64,000 nucleotides of DNA, from positions 48,827 through 112,826 of the forward strand of contig JAVSML010018936.1 of assembly GCA_038503035.1 (NCBI GenBank). Reading direction: 5' to 3'. The translations under genes were made by a program, and so were the position numbers. Positions 1 through 13,500 of this stretch are shown in pieces. Positions within the stretch are counted from its first letter, which is position 1, and each line of letters starts with the position of its first letter. The notes below the pieces were generated by a model. It searched no databases. It saw only the letters and a list, made by a program, of their open reading frames with translations, and was not told where the DNA came from. The stretch comes from Crocodylus rhombifer (lineage: Eukaryota > Chordata > Crocodylia > Crocodylidae).

Positions 1-784
1 GTGCTAATCAGAGCCACCACTTTGTTCTTCAAAGCCAAGATGCCTCTCAAGGCAAGTGATGCCAGACAAACCACCAGACTCGGCTGAAGGGGCTTGAAAC
101 AGCCCTAGTCCTTTTGCTCCTCAAAGACGGAGTTCACCTCAATTTTCCCAGAAAGCACCAACAATCGGAGGCTGCAGCAGACATTACAGCATTTCATGAA
201 GCACAAAGCTCCACACTGCTGTCTCTCACTCCAGCTGTGCTGGGCATTGGGCCAACACTGAGAACACCTCTAGGTGACAATGCCCACCAAGAAAACCTGG
301 GCCCCAGAACTGGCATTCAGGGCAAAGGAAGCTGTCCAGAAGGGCTGGGAGCTGTTCTACTACCTGTAATCACAGCAGCTTCTCTAAACCAAACAGCTGA
401 TTTACTACACAGAGAAAAGCATACAAAGGGGCAAGAAAATTTTAAAAAAGCACAACCACCATCAAGGGAGACATCCAGCCTCGACCAAACATGCCTTCCC
501 TAGGACAAACTCCTGCAGTACCAGGCAATACTGGACAAACAAATCCATACTGATTTGCTGGCGAAGATTCAACTTGAAGGGCTGCCAAAAAGAAGAGGGA
601 AAGCCCCTTTTCTGTCTCGGTACAGGGAGAAGGACATGAACCAATAGCTTGAAGTTGCAGCAAAGTAAGTTTGGATTGAATATATGGCAAAACTTCACTG
701 TGAGAATAATGAGGCACTGAAATAGATGCCCACGGAAACTGTAGGCTCTTCATCACCAGAGGTATTCACAAAGAGGTTGGACAG
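1..784. other. IQGAP2 terminal intron, no recognised feature
   Basis: This stretch should be the intron before the last coding exon, because the terminal IQGAP2 codons are not found here on the minus strand. Short open frames on both strands resemble nothing I know. No repeat boundary was recognised before 785. Confidence 0.5.
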
Positions 785-1036
785 TAGGGGTGTGCGTATT
801 CGATTCAGATTCGGCCCGAATCGGGACAATGCGTATTCGATCGCTGATTTGGATCACTGTCCCGATTTGATCTGGCCAAATCCAAATCCGAAGATTCGAT
901 TCCGATTCAGAGAATCAGCGATTTGGCCACAGACACAGCTTTAAATATTTCTTCTACATATATACATACGAGGTGTGGTTCACAAATGCTGAGGCAGATG
1001 GAGCATCCCACAGTAAGTGGCCCTCTGCCCAAAATA
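785..1036 (+). mobile_element. hAT-like element, left half only
   Basis: The stretch opens with TAGGGGTGTGCG and continues with repeated GATTCG/GATTCAG-type words. The same start and word pattern open the complete element at 31390-32111, so this is a second copy. Only the left half is clear. Homology fades after about 1036 and the right terminus is absent. The family name is unknown to me; hAT assignment comes from the termini and 8-bp duplication of the other copy. Confidence 0.7.
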
Positions 1037-1049
1037 ATTGCCCCTGGTT

Positions 1050-1175
1050 TAGATTATGGTAGTCTGGGATGGTTTGGATAGGGATGATCCTGCCCTCAGG
1101 CAGGGGGTTGGACTAGATGTGACCTCTGGAGGTCCCTTCCAGCCCCACTTCTATAACTGTGATGCAGAAATGGCC
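1050..1175 (+). mobile_element. CR1/L3-type LINE 3' tail fragment
   Basis: The stretch shows the usual CR1-clade 3' tail wording: a GGTTTGGATAGGGATGATCC-like stretch, then GGACTAGATGTGACC and GGTCCCTTCCAGCCC. Related tails occur at 55590-55995 and 58740-59130. It is a 5'-truncated relic, with no coding sequence. Confidence 0.75.
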
Positions 1176-1460
1176 TTTGCTGGTACCGCCTATAAACTGG
1201 TCTTGGATGGAAGAGGGCAGTTTTCTTTCCCTCAAGGCTCTCACCAGGCTGCATGCTCACTAAAATTGCATAGCACTAAGCAGCTTTCAGAAGCATTTCC
1301 TCACACCCAGAAGGGACAGAAATACTTTTGTGAAATCTTAGCTTCCAGAAAGCAACTACAGAAACCTGCAAAAAAAGATCTGGGTTGGCTACATGCAGCC
1401 TGCATAGATCACAGATTACACACCACTGGTGCTCAGCATTAGATAGGAAGACCCCCTTAC

Positions 1461-1569
1461 CTGATAATGTAGCATGAATGTTTCCATCTGAACGCCCATG
1501 AATTTTGCTTTTACCTCAAAGTCTCCTACTTCCTCTGTTGGATTGATTTCAAATATCACATTTTTAAAC
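1461..1569 (-). CDS. IQGAP2: IQGAP2 window exon 23 (RGCT domain)
   Basis: Completes a split Gln codon (CA from window exon 22 plus G), then reads FKNVIFEI and ends METFMLHYQ before a GTAAGG donor. The acceptor is CCTTGTAG. It is part of the RGCT domain. The next and last coding exon should begin DLLQLQYEG in other vertebrates and was not found to the left. Confidence 0.95.
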
Positions 1570-4500
1570 CTACAAGGGATCACAAAAAAACAGAAATGTA
1601 TTATTTTACATGCAATTTTAATGAAGTGGAGAAGGTTCAGAGTTAAAGTTCCGAACAGATCCTATCTTTGCTCTGATTCTGGATGCTCACATTCTGCACC
1701 TAATGAGACTATGGAGAGGTCAGAAAGAACAGCAGAGCTTAAGAATCTTCCCTAGGGAAAAGAAACACAATTTGTGTTATGTCTGCCAGACCTCGTCTCT
1801 GCCTCAGAGACAGTAACATGGAATCACCCCATACTGCTGAGTGGGGTACTCTGGCCCAGACCAACAAGCCATATAATGTACCCTGAGTGACACTGCCATC
1901 CAGCTGGGTAGGAACTCCGATACCAGAAAGTTCATCAATCTACCAGGAAAAGGCACAACGGGATTCAAATGGCTCCCAGAGGCTGGGAAGAGGTCAGAAA
2001 TATACACCAATTTTTAACGGTGAGGGTGATTAGCCAATCGGTACAAGCTTACCTGGTGATGAGGTAGATTCTCCTTAATGTGGAATCTTTACTTCAACAC
2101 TGAATGTCCTTATATACTGATGCAGAGGATGCCCACGTAAAGCCCTCTTGGACCATGATATGCATGGGGTCAGACTAGGAGGTCATAATGTCCCCATAGT
2201 CTACAAACACCCAGCCACATGTCAGAGTTTCACTATTTCAGAGCAGCCTGCAGACAGTCAGCACAGGCTAAAGAGGTGCTGGGCCACTTTGTTCAGAGCC
2301 TCTGACCAGGTGTTCAGAACAAGTACAACAGGAAGGAATGAGACCACCCTCTTCCCTCACAGTGACTGCAGGACGGCTTTAAGCACACTACATTCGCAGG
2401 TTAACAGGTACTCACTGGTTGGCTTGCAGGTCTTCAATCTCCAGCAGAACTCCCTTTTCATGCAGTCTGGCTGCTGTATACTTCAGGGAAATCTTTTTAC
2501 TATTTTTGCCTTTCATCTCCCGAGGCTTTTTAGAGACCCTGAGAAAAACAGATAACGCAGTCAGATGAATGAAGCAACAAAAGTAAGTTTAAACAGTGAA
2601 AGAATTTCCCCGCTTTAAGTGACTGGCAAGAATTGAGTGATAAACTGATTCAGACTAACAGAAACAGATTATCTAAATACAGAATAACCTTACATTGCAA
2701 GTTATTGGAGGCAGAAACCATACTCACAAATATAACTCACAAAGAGAGGAAAAGAGTGAACACAGTACCCAGTAAAATTGAGCTTTGATTCTGTTTGGTG
2801 TCTTTTGGAATTATGAGGGAAGTTAATTTAGCAAGTTATATACAGCGGTGTCCTATTTATTGTTAGATTAATAGGAAAGTTCTTGTAGCTACAACACACC
2901 TTTTCACAAATACTCCAGCAAGTGAAAAACTTAAGGAAGAAACAACAACATCTATTCTGGAAAGTCTCTACAAGGCTACAGCAAGGTGAAAACCTGGATG
3001 GCCCAGGCAGACTATGTACAGGGGCCATGTGTGCATGACTTGCAAACTTGCGCTTTTAAGCTCTTCATCCCTGGCCTCCCTGTAACCCTCATGGTTTCTT
3101 CTGAGGCTGTCCAAAGAGCAACTATTAGATCTCTTTGCCCTATCAGACCACTTCACTATCTGATGCTCTTCAACCCCCTTTTTGTTCTTCCAGACACAGC
3201 CCATCTGATTAAAATTCTCATCTTTGTCTTCAAGGCCAACACAGGCCCATCCAACCCTGTTTCAGATTCCAGTTTTATAATATTCTCCCTCATTCTACCA
3301 GTAATTGCAGCCCCTGTGCCCCCTTTTCTTCTGCCCCTTCTACCCTGTGTCATTGGCAAGGTTTCTCATACATCTTTTGCAACCAGACTGCACAGGCCCC
3401 CGCCACAACTGCATTCAAATTCCTCCTAAACAGGGTTTCTTCTGCGATGTCCACATCTAAGGAGGCCCTCACCCAACACAACCCAGAAACAGTTGTTCAG
3501 CTGTGAGCAGCGATCAATCTAGCCCTCTAACTTCAGGGGAAGGTGCACAAATCCCTGTAAAGTAAACATTTTCCCAGAGAAGTGGTTTCCTAATCCCAGG
3601 AAATTAGGTTTATGACAGTGACAGAGAGCCAGAAGGCTCCTGTTACTTGAAGCAGAGCTGGCTACAAATACAGCCAGTCTGGGGAAGAGGCAGAGGCTAG
3701 GGGTGCCTATCTCAGAACTGGCTACTCTGCAATAACCCAGCAGGGCAGAACCCTTCTTGGGAAGCACAGGCCCTGCTGCAACAGTGAGACCAGCAGCAGT
3801 CAGCTGCACAGGAGGCTAGTCAGTGAGCTTACTCAGCAAACACCTGTGGCAGCTCAGGGAGCCACATAACCAATGGGGCATGGCTTCCAGACATATAAAC
3901 CCAGGGCCTGAGCCAGAGCAGGGAGCCCGGTCTAGAGGCTGCAGTGGAAGGAAGGGCCAGGACAGCCCCTAGCTGGCACCCGTGCTATCTTAGGCAAACA
4001 TAATGGCTAGACAAACATAATGGTGCTGCTTTGCAAAGGAATGGGACCCAGCATAAGGGGTTGCCTAGTGGTGCAGACGGGCAGCCACTGTTTGCGTTTG
4101 GACCCAGAGTGGATTAAGTGGTGTTATAGCCAGAGAGCTTATTCTTTTGTTATAGTTTATGGGTGGTTTGTGAAAGGGATTGAGGATGGTTTGTGTCAAA
4201 GATCAAAGTCTTTGATTTCAGATGCCGATGGCAAAAGGTCAGATGGCAAAGGGTCAGAAGCTAACACAACAAACTCTATGGTTGTAATTTATCCCTCTGT
4301 ATTAACAGTGCTGCATATACACACCCCTGTCTGTGCCTCATTTCTAATTACTTGAGCATCTCATACGAGAGAGAAACTGACCTTGACGGCCCAGCACGAA
4401 ACATAAAGTACCTATAGTAACGAGATGAGCTGACTTCAGTAAAGTTGTAAAATTAAATATACTATGCGTGCCATCCTATGACCAAACAGGACCAGTACCA

Positions 4501-7500
4501 CCCAAATAAAAATAACCCCCCTTTTTTCTGAAACCTGAGCAAACAAAAAGAGCACAAGTGCCAACTCGTTAATTATTCATAATTAGTGTATGGTAATTGG
4601 TCACCTTTGCCCAATATAACTTTGAAAGAACTTCCGCCCAAAACAGAGAACGGAGAACTGTGTATACACTCAAGAAGAACAGATTGTGCACAACGAATGT
4701 TATCTATTCGCCTACGTATTTTTTTTTTTCTGGCGTATCCCCGTCTTGCCGGCCCGTCTATCTCTCCATCTCTGGTGTTATCTTTCTTATCAAGAGCTCC
4801 TGGTAATCTGCAGGCTGCAACGGCTTATGTGAATCACTCGGAATCTGTAACAAGCAACTCTCTTACCCACCCTGTTAATGCTGGGTAACATGATATCTGC
4901 ATGCTGTACTTGAATAAATCAACTCCTCTGCCAACACTGCAGCACATCAGTAGCATAAGTAAAATAAAACTTTTCTGTGTAACCACCACGCTGTGTTTAA
5001 ATCATACTGACTCCTGCTCACCGTTATCACCTATCTGCCCGGTCATAAATCCCCCTCCTCGTGCCAAGCCAGCTGTGCCGACCCAGGCTCGCAGGTCAAG
5101 GGTGCGCCGGTGTTAGGGGCGCGACAGTTTGGAGGTCCCATTAGTGCCAGAGGGGCATGTGACTGCCTTAAGCCCTGCCACAGGTCAGGCTCAAGGCCCA
5201 CGCTGGGACCAGAGGGCCCACAGCAGGGTGGAGACAGGGCTAGGGGGCCCAGCATTAAAATAACCAAGATAAGGGATGGAGCTCAGAGCCCAGGTCCAGA
5301 ACAGAGGGCCTTGGTTAAGGGAGCAGCGAAAACAGAGGGGCAGAAGCTGGAAAGGCCAAAGCCTCAACAAGGGAGTAAAAGTCTGAGGTGTCCTGGTGAC
5401 TTTGGGAAACAAGAGTCCCACCTGAGTGAGGTAGTGACACCTGTGAAGCATAGGTGTAGTGTAAGGAGTGGCTGGAGCCATGACTAGCCCTTAAGGCTAC
5501 AGGTACACCTGGCATGAATGAGAGTGCCTACTTCAGCTTAAGAGCAGGACGGAGGCCAGCAGTGTCCAGGAGGGACCTGCTAGCTGTTAGACAGATTGAG
5601 CCTTGCTCTAGGCCCCTGAGGCAGCCTCCCTTTGGCTCCAACAAGTACATCAAGGCATGGCAGGAAAGCAGGGGAGGGTACCCTAGAGGCAAAGCAGAGT
5701 GCAGATTGTGTGGCCATTAGGGGGCATCATGGCTGTCCCTGCAGCATGACCTGGTTACAATAACCTATACCATGAAAGATCAGGTGCACCAGGCTTTGGT
5801 ATAGTTGAGGCTGGATAAAAGTTGACTGTTTAAGAGCTACACTGTACAGACAGGCACCAACCTTGCATCTAGTCACCCAGTGGATTACAAGGCACACAGA
5901 CAGACAAGATTCTTCCTGAGGGTTGCTAACTAGGCAGCAGAAATGACTTGCTGTGTTCACAAAACATGAGCAACACACCAAATCCCGTATAGCTGAAAAC
6001 AAAAAAGGAGACAAGCTGCTGCAGTCTATTTCTGCCAAAGGGTTTTCTCCCCATTGCTAAAGAAATGCAAGCTGAGTACAGCAGAAAATTCAGAAGAGCC
6101 TCACAAGGTTTCAAAAAGAAAATAAACACCTTTTTGGATGGAGGGACCCCAGGGGACAGAGGGAACCATGGGAAGTAGGATAAATGGGAAAAGAGATGGC
6201 ACGAAGATCAGGACCAGGGGCTGGGGATCAAGCGAAGTGAGGAGGTTAAAGCTGGGATGCTCCTGTCAGCCCCACATTCACCTCTCCCATGAGGCGCTGG
6301 AACTTGGGGGAATTTCCATCCCTTTTCCTGATGGATCACAGGGAGCCAGGGTGGGGGAGGGCATGAATGGTAGTTTAAACCTCTGAGAAATTCAGCAATG
6401 AGAAGCTAAGGTGCAAGTCTCTGCTGCGCATGGAGGCACGGGAGGGAGAAGGTCAGCTGGGGAGCCCTGCCTATAGCAGGAGCTCAAGCCTCACTGGGCA
6501 GGTCACCATGAAAGAAGCACAGTGTGATCTGTGGAACCAAAGGAGTGTATGACTCCAGCATGTTGCTCCCTGTGATGCCTTTCTAATTTGGGGTTTCTCT
6601 AAGTCAGGATGGCATATTCCTAACTCTTTTTAGGGACCTCAGGAAATACATCTCACTGGTAATTTGTTCCAGTAAGCGATTGCTCCCCCTCTCCACCCTT
6701 TTAAAAGGGGAAAGGGCTTTTCATGTTCATCCAGAAGCAACTGCATGTCCTCTGCAAACCCAAATTATGTAACACTCAAACATCAGCCATAGGCTGCTGC
6801 TGGTTCCTCCCAGTCAGCCAAGAGGCCAGCAGGAGATGGCTGTGAATGATGTGGGCTTCAGCCCTGTCTTTCACACACTGACCATGCCCAGAAGGCTGCA
6901 ATGGGCAGCTGTGTTTGCAGAGCTCTTACTGGCAGAGGTTGATACATGATGGTTGTGCTGTGACAGCCTGTAGAAGCTCCTGCCCCAAGTATCCTGGGTG
7001 CTGCACAGTCTCAGAAGGGACAGGTCCTGCCCCGAAGCAGTTACCACTTCTGCAGAGAACAAGAGGCAGGCACAGGCCACAAGGAGGACAGGGTGACAGA
7101 GATTAAGCTCCACAAGGCTCCACTCTCCCCACGCTATTCCATATCTATGTCAGGTTGTGGTGGGAAACTGAAGTTCTGGGTTGATCTTTAAGGTGTCTGT
7201 GGGCTGCAACTTGGGATCAGAAATCTGCCTCCACATCCTAAGGAGCCAGGATGCTCTTAATACCAAGGGGAGAGACTCATAAAACACAGAAAGTTGGGCA
7301 GGAAGGGACCTCTGGAGGTCATTTAGTCCAGCTCTGTGCTCAGGCAGGCTCATCCCTGACTAAACCTGTGAAGGGCAGCCTTGTTGGTAGGTGTGCCACA
7401 AATTAGCCCTGTACCCTCCCCAAGCGCCCCTTCCAAACCATTCTGCCTACCTGATTTACTGGTTAGCTTTCTGCTTGCTGCCCTGTGCTCCCTGCCCTGC

Positions 7501-10500
7501 ACAACGTCCGAAAACATCAAGAACACCCTAACTTGCCACAGGTAAAGTAAGTGGACAAGAGCCATGCCAATGTCCTGCCACTGCAAAGGCAGTAACTAGG
7601 TTGTGGAAATATACTTGAGAGATCCACAGAGGGGACCACACTCCCTGCTATAGAGGAAGCAAATCCTTCCCGTGCCCCAAGTCCATGCCAGTCTGAGAGT
7701 CTGAGGTGGACAGAGCTCTTGGTTTTTTTTTTAAATCAGGCAGCCTATCGCCGAGTTCCTCTCTGCTGATACTACAGTCATCGGCACATAACACCCGCGA
7801 CTTGGCCTGAGCTTTCCTATATAAATGAATAAATGGTAAAGCTAACTATAGTGTGTCTTTATCCCATTTCCCAAAGGAGCGACAGGACAGACTGATAAAG
7901 CTGTGTTGAGATCATCTTCTGGACTTCTACAATACTCTGGACTTCTGGGCTAATACTTGGAGTAGGGACAGAGCAACCATTTTATCACCTGCTTCCCTGT
8001 ACTCTTCTACCCTTGGTACAATCATGTTCTCTCAAGTCCTCTCTTTTGACCTGATCATCTCCTTTCCTTTCCTTTCCTTACATCCACCTTGGCCTTCCTT
8101 CCATAGATCAGTTCTCACCACAGTGACTATAATGACTTGCTCAGATAATTATTCCCCAGACCGCTAAGCGAAGGTGTCATGGCTCCTCTGAGATGTGATC
8201 TATGTATTTCTTTACCGAGGACCCTATCCAGAAAGCCAGCACTGCTCTGAGGTACTCACTTGCCCTTGCTGGCCAAGTTATCCAAACAGGTTTTGATATA
8301 GCTTTTATAATAATCCACTTGCTCCTCATAAAAGGTAGCTTTGGAGTTCAAGGCACTGTAAGTCTGCTGTAGCTTCACCAGCTCTGCCTTCCTCCTCTGA
8401 CGGTATCGACGCTGATTCCGGATGTCCTGGAGCATGAAGACAAGTGCATGAAGATTTATGTCCAAGCTGTTGCTGGATTATTCACCAGGCCCAAGTGCAA
8501 CATTAAGAAAAAACTTTTGGAACACCTACTTCTAAATTTAAGACAGACAGTAATTAGCCTTTTCCCAGAATTAATAATCAAATATAAGCAGACAGAAATT
8601 AAGTACCTTGAATTGTTAGCTTAATAAAACTGGTATCAAAATTTTAAAATCTTTCCTTGCTAAAAAATTCAGAAAGAAGGTTGGGCAAGAAGACAACTAA
8701 GATTAACTGTGTTGGAGAAGCACCAGTTTTCATAAGCAACAACCTACTTTGTCAGACGCCAACCACCCAACAAAACATCTGCCAAAGTAGGTTGTTGCCC
8801 ATGAAAGCTTGCACCTCTCTGACCCAGTTAATCTCTACTCTGCTTTCTGCCTGATTTGAAACTACTTCAGCTAACTACTTCTTTGCTAAGTAGTTAGCTA
8901 TTGTTAGAAACAAGTATTACTGTAACAATGAACAAATGAGGATGTCCAGGTGCCAAGCCAGCTGTCTTGGTTACTTCTGATGAGTACGAATCACTTCTAC
9001 AGGCTTACTCCTGATTTTTTCAGAAGCCACGTGTTATACTTGTGTTATACCCGTCTCTCACGTTAACTTTGTAAACATGCCATAGCAAATTACCATCAGC
9101 ATGACAAATGCCAAGCATCAGAAAGATGAAACAACTGATAGCAACAATTGTTTTTTGCTGCTCCCTTTCCCTTCTGTGGAACAGCAAATAACAAATCTGC
9201 CCATGTAAGACTCATATGAAAGTTGATTTTGTGCTCCAGTGAAAAAGAAGGTTATTTACAAAAACAAATGTTGCAGTAAAGCAATTTTTGTGAATAAGTA
9301 AATTTTAAAAGGAGGGGACAAAATGGGCAGGAGCATACATTAGGATAGGAAGTAAGAAAGAGGAAAGTTAATGCAACACGTTAATAACTCATTTTCAGGA
9401 CTTTTCCCCTAAGACAACAGGGTGCATTCAGCCTTCCTCAGTCACTGAACCCTGACAAAGAAAAGTGTCCCTGAGAAAACACATTTCCCACACCTGTGAA
9501 AGGCTAGATAACTTCTCTCTGGGGCAGCTATATTACTTAGTACCTTGGGAGACTTCCACCGTCTCTTCCACTTGTGGAAAATAAATGCACCGCAAAGCTT
9601 AAACTCTAAATACGTAATTAACTGACAGTGACTCAAATACCTTGGCAATATCATTAATTAGCTCCTGGTATTTATTCATTGGGTCTGCAATCCCTAGTTC
9701 TGTCAACTTCTTCAGCCCTGTCTTGATTTTCTCTTTCTTTTCTTGAAGACTCAAGTTGCTGTCTTCCTTCACAGATATAGATTTTTTCATCTTATCAGGG
9801 GTTTTGGCATCACGAATAGCCCGTCTCTGCATCGCTCTTTGATGCTCTGCTTCCTAGGAGAGAAGAGAATTATGAGTGCATGGATTAAATCAGCTTTGAG
9901 GCCATAAAAACCCATCACCATGATTTGGCCTTTGATATAACAAACTGCAGCATTTCAACCAGTTATTTAAATGAAGGCATACCTAGTGAACTCACTCACA
10001 TACTGGTACCTACTCTGGCCTATCTCAAGCCTGCTAGTCACAATCTTCCCTGGCATGCATTTAACCAACTGCCACAGAAATAAGACTGACACGTACAGGG
10101 TGTTTCCATTTCCCTACTCCCCAATACTATTGCACATGCACAGGTCTCCAACATCAACATGCACACCTGCATGCTGTTTGTAACACCTGACCATGCAGAC
10201 AGACTGATATAGCCTATGCCCCCATGCACAGAGATGTCAGAGAATGCATTAGTTTAAAGACTGCAGCCAGACTGCTCTTCTGTACCTGCTCTGAGGTGGC
10301 TGAAGTTTCTATGATCTCCGTCAGAGTCTCCCCTGGTTGGAAGCGGATCACGTCTACAATTAAACGCTTTGTGCTGAAATGGAACACAGGACAAGTGAAA
10401 GCATTAAACCCCACAACAAACCCACATTCTTTTTGGCCTGAAATAAGACCAAACCTGTCACTGATTTTTATTGGCTTGATCATACTTACCTTGAGCCCAG

Positions 10501-13500
10501 ACTGGGCCATTCGTGCACTAGTCAACAGCTGTTACAACACCATTACTGCAGCACCTTATAGACTCACTCATTCGAAGAGGCATGAGTCTTCACAGATGTG
10601 ACAAAGTAGTCTGTAGCCTACAAAAGCTCATGCCTCTGAACAAGTTAGTCTATAAGCTGTCACCCTGCTCTGCCCAGGTTCACACTAACATAGCTAGCCA
10701 CAATTCTCTAATGTTGTCAATGCTCATATCTTGCTTCTTACTACATCAAGGAAAAAAAACTTAACTTGCTGGACTGTGGTTCTCAACGCTGGTTTGGCCT
10801 ACCCACCCAGGGTGCTGCCCTGACCCACAAGCTTGCAGAGTCCTCTGGAGAGGTGCAGCACTGGGTTCTCAGGAGCAACTCCCTGTGGTGCTGAACATTT
10901 GGCTACACAAAGCCCTAAGGAAATGCAGCTCCACCTCAGCCAAGTCCTTCCTCTGGGCTGCAGGAGTCCAGGGAGGCAATGCAAACAGTGGAGGAGAAGT
11001 GGGGCAGGGCATGAACAACTTGTGCCCCTGGCAGCTGGGGAAGGCACCACAGTGGTGGAAGCTCGGTGGCTGTAAGTGGGGAGCTCCTGCAGATGCCTCC
11101 GGCACTGTTGGCGGTGGGGGACCCAGGGTTGGCAACCACCCACAGATGCTGCTGGCGGCAGCAGTGGCCAGTGGGGGTCATGGGCTACCTGCAGACACTG
11201 CCGGCAGTGTTGGTGGCGAGCAGCAACCACCCACAGGCATCGCCGGCAGTGCTGGCGGCGCTTTTTTGTAAGGGGTGCACCGCCATGCTCAGGGGGTGCA
11301 CGTGCACCTCCTACACATCACCCCTGGGGCAGGGAGTAGAAGGTCACAGGGGCAACTCCTGAATAGCCAAGAACAGTGAAGGAAGAGGGGGAAGAAAGAT
11401 GGGATCCTGGCAGGATGAACTGACCCTGGAGATGCAGCTGGGAAGAACCGGTGGGTCTGGGGCAGAGGGAAGTCAGTTCCTACTTATAGCCAGATCCCAG
11501 AAGGCAGTTTCTGGATGGTCCCCATCACTGCATGCTTGTCTGACCGATGGAAACAGCAGTGGGGCCTGTTGCTAACCTGGGTAAGGCCCTGCTCCCAATG
11601 CTAACTGGGGAGGCTCCACATCAAGAGATGCCAGTGGGACAGCAGACGTGCCCCTTTCTCTTTGGAGGCAGAACTATAAAATGTGTCACTGGCACTTGAG
11701 GGCTGCCTCCTCCCTTCTGACAGAGCACCTTAAGTGGGACTAGCAGAACACCACCTCAGAGCCTTTTCAACCCAGCTGTGCCCCTTCCCTGACCATCTGC
11801 CAGCAAGGCTCTGTCTTATGCAGTCTTTAAATCTGCTGGCTTCTGCTGCCTGGAGCATCTTCCATCATGCCCCAGCAATAGAGAGTCTTTTAGTAAAAAT
11901 AAAGCAAAAACCTCATTGTCCTGGACACTGGGAAGGGTCTGTTGTGGCTTCTGCCTTCCCAGCCCAGAAGTCTGTCTCTGGTGTTTCTCCTCCAACTTCC
12001 CTCTGGTTCTGCCAGGGGTTCTTGATTCCCAGCAAGCCATGCCCTCGTTAGCTGTCCTACAGCCCTTCAGCCAGACTAGCTACCTTCTCTTAAGAGGACA
12101 GGCCACCCTGTTACAGTGGGACGAGTTGATGGGGCTTCAAAAAGGGGGACTACCAAAATGAGGAAGCTAGTTAAAAGTCAAAACGGGTCTCTAAGGAGGT
12201 GAAAATCTTGCAAGCAACATGAGAACTGCTTAAGAACACCACGTTGGAGGCACAGAGCAAATGCATACTGCAAATCTACAAATGGAAAGTGGGCCAAAAG
12301 AAAGCCAGCAGAGTTTAATTGCAGAGCTGCAGAGGCAACAAGCAGAGAAAACACTTCTTCAAAAGATGGAAAACAAATCCTAATGAGGGAAATAAGGAGC
12401 ACAAACTGGCTAATCAGATGTAAAATGGTAATAAGACAAGCTAAGAAAGAATGTGAGGAGAAACTTGCTAGAAACAGAAAGGTAACAATACAATTTCTTG
12501 TAAGTACGCAGAAGTCAAAGAGCTGGCAGGGAGCCAGTTGGGCCTTTGGATGATCGGGGTGTAAAAGGGGCATGAAAGGATGACAGCACCATTGCCGAGA
12601 AACTAAAAATGCCTTCTTTGCATATGTCTTCACGGTATCAGGGAAATTACCTCACTAGATTTACTCCTCTCTAGGACAAGTCAGTGGAGCTGACACAAAC
12701 GGACGGAGGTTTCAGTAGATGATGTTGTAGAGGAAACAGATAAACTAAACAGTAGCAAGTCACCAGGCTAGGAAATTTGGTCGTCACACCAGACGACAAA
12801 GCTAACCTATTTAACGACTTCTTTGCCTCCATTTTCCTGAGCAGGGACTGGATCAGCCCCCCACTGGGCCTCCTTAGACCCCAGGGGAAGCGCACCCAGG
12901 CCAAGGGCCAGGGAGGATCTAGTCAGGGAACATCTGGAGGGACTGGACGTGTTCAAATCAGCTGGTCAGGACGATCTCCACCCCCGAGTGCTGAGGGAAT
13001 TGGCTGCGGTCATTGTGGGACCCCTGGCACGGCCGTACCAGCACTCGTGGTGCTCTGGTGTGGTGCCAGAAGACTGGCTCCCATCTTCAAAAAGGGGAGG
13101 AAGGAGGACCCGGGGAACTAGAGGCCAGTTAGTCTTACCTCAATCCTGGGGAAGCTTCTCAAGAGAATTATTCTGGCGCATGTCCATGAGGGGCCGGGGG
13201 GGAGATTATGCTTAGGGGAACCAACACGGGTTCATTAGGGGCAGGTCCTGTCAGACCAACCTGGTGGCCTCCTACAACCAGGTCACCAAATCCTTGGACG
13301 CAGGGGTAGCAGTGGACATCGTCTTCCTGGACTCTCACTCTGTTCTCATTAAGAAACTGGGGGCTGTGGTGTTGACACCCACAGTCAGACGTGTCGCCAG
13401 CTGGCTGGAGGGCCGCACCCAGAGAGCGGTGGGGGACGGGTCATGTTCGACCTGGAGGGATGTGGCCAGTGGGGTCCCCCAGGGCTCGGTCCTCGGGCCC

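Larger units (their letters stand above)
8427..9640 (-). other. IQGAP2: IQGAP2 intron with a repeat remnant and two hairpins
   Basis: Intron of 1,214 bp. It contains the two perfect inverted repeats listed separately. The stretch around 8690-8850, with CCCATGAAAGCTTGC, belongs to an interspersed family that recurs near 10570-10690. Confidence 0.6.

Noticed and set aside
1..1460. Last IQGAP2 coding exon
   Set aside because: The expected C-terminal sequence (starting DLLQLQYEG) was not found in any frame of the minus strand, so it is likely beyond the left edge.
2986..3429. 147-codon open frame on the plus strand
   Set aside because: Its composition is hydrophobic and repeat-like, with no recognised domain or splice context. 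Possibly antisense of an old repeat.
12178..12633. 151-codon minus-strand frame
   Set aside because: It is antisense to an old LINE on the plus strand.
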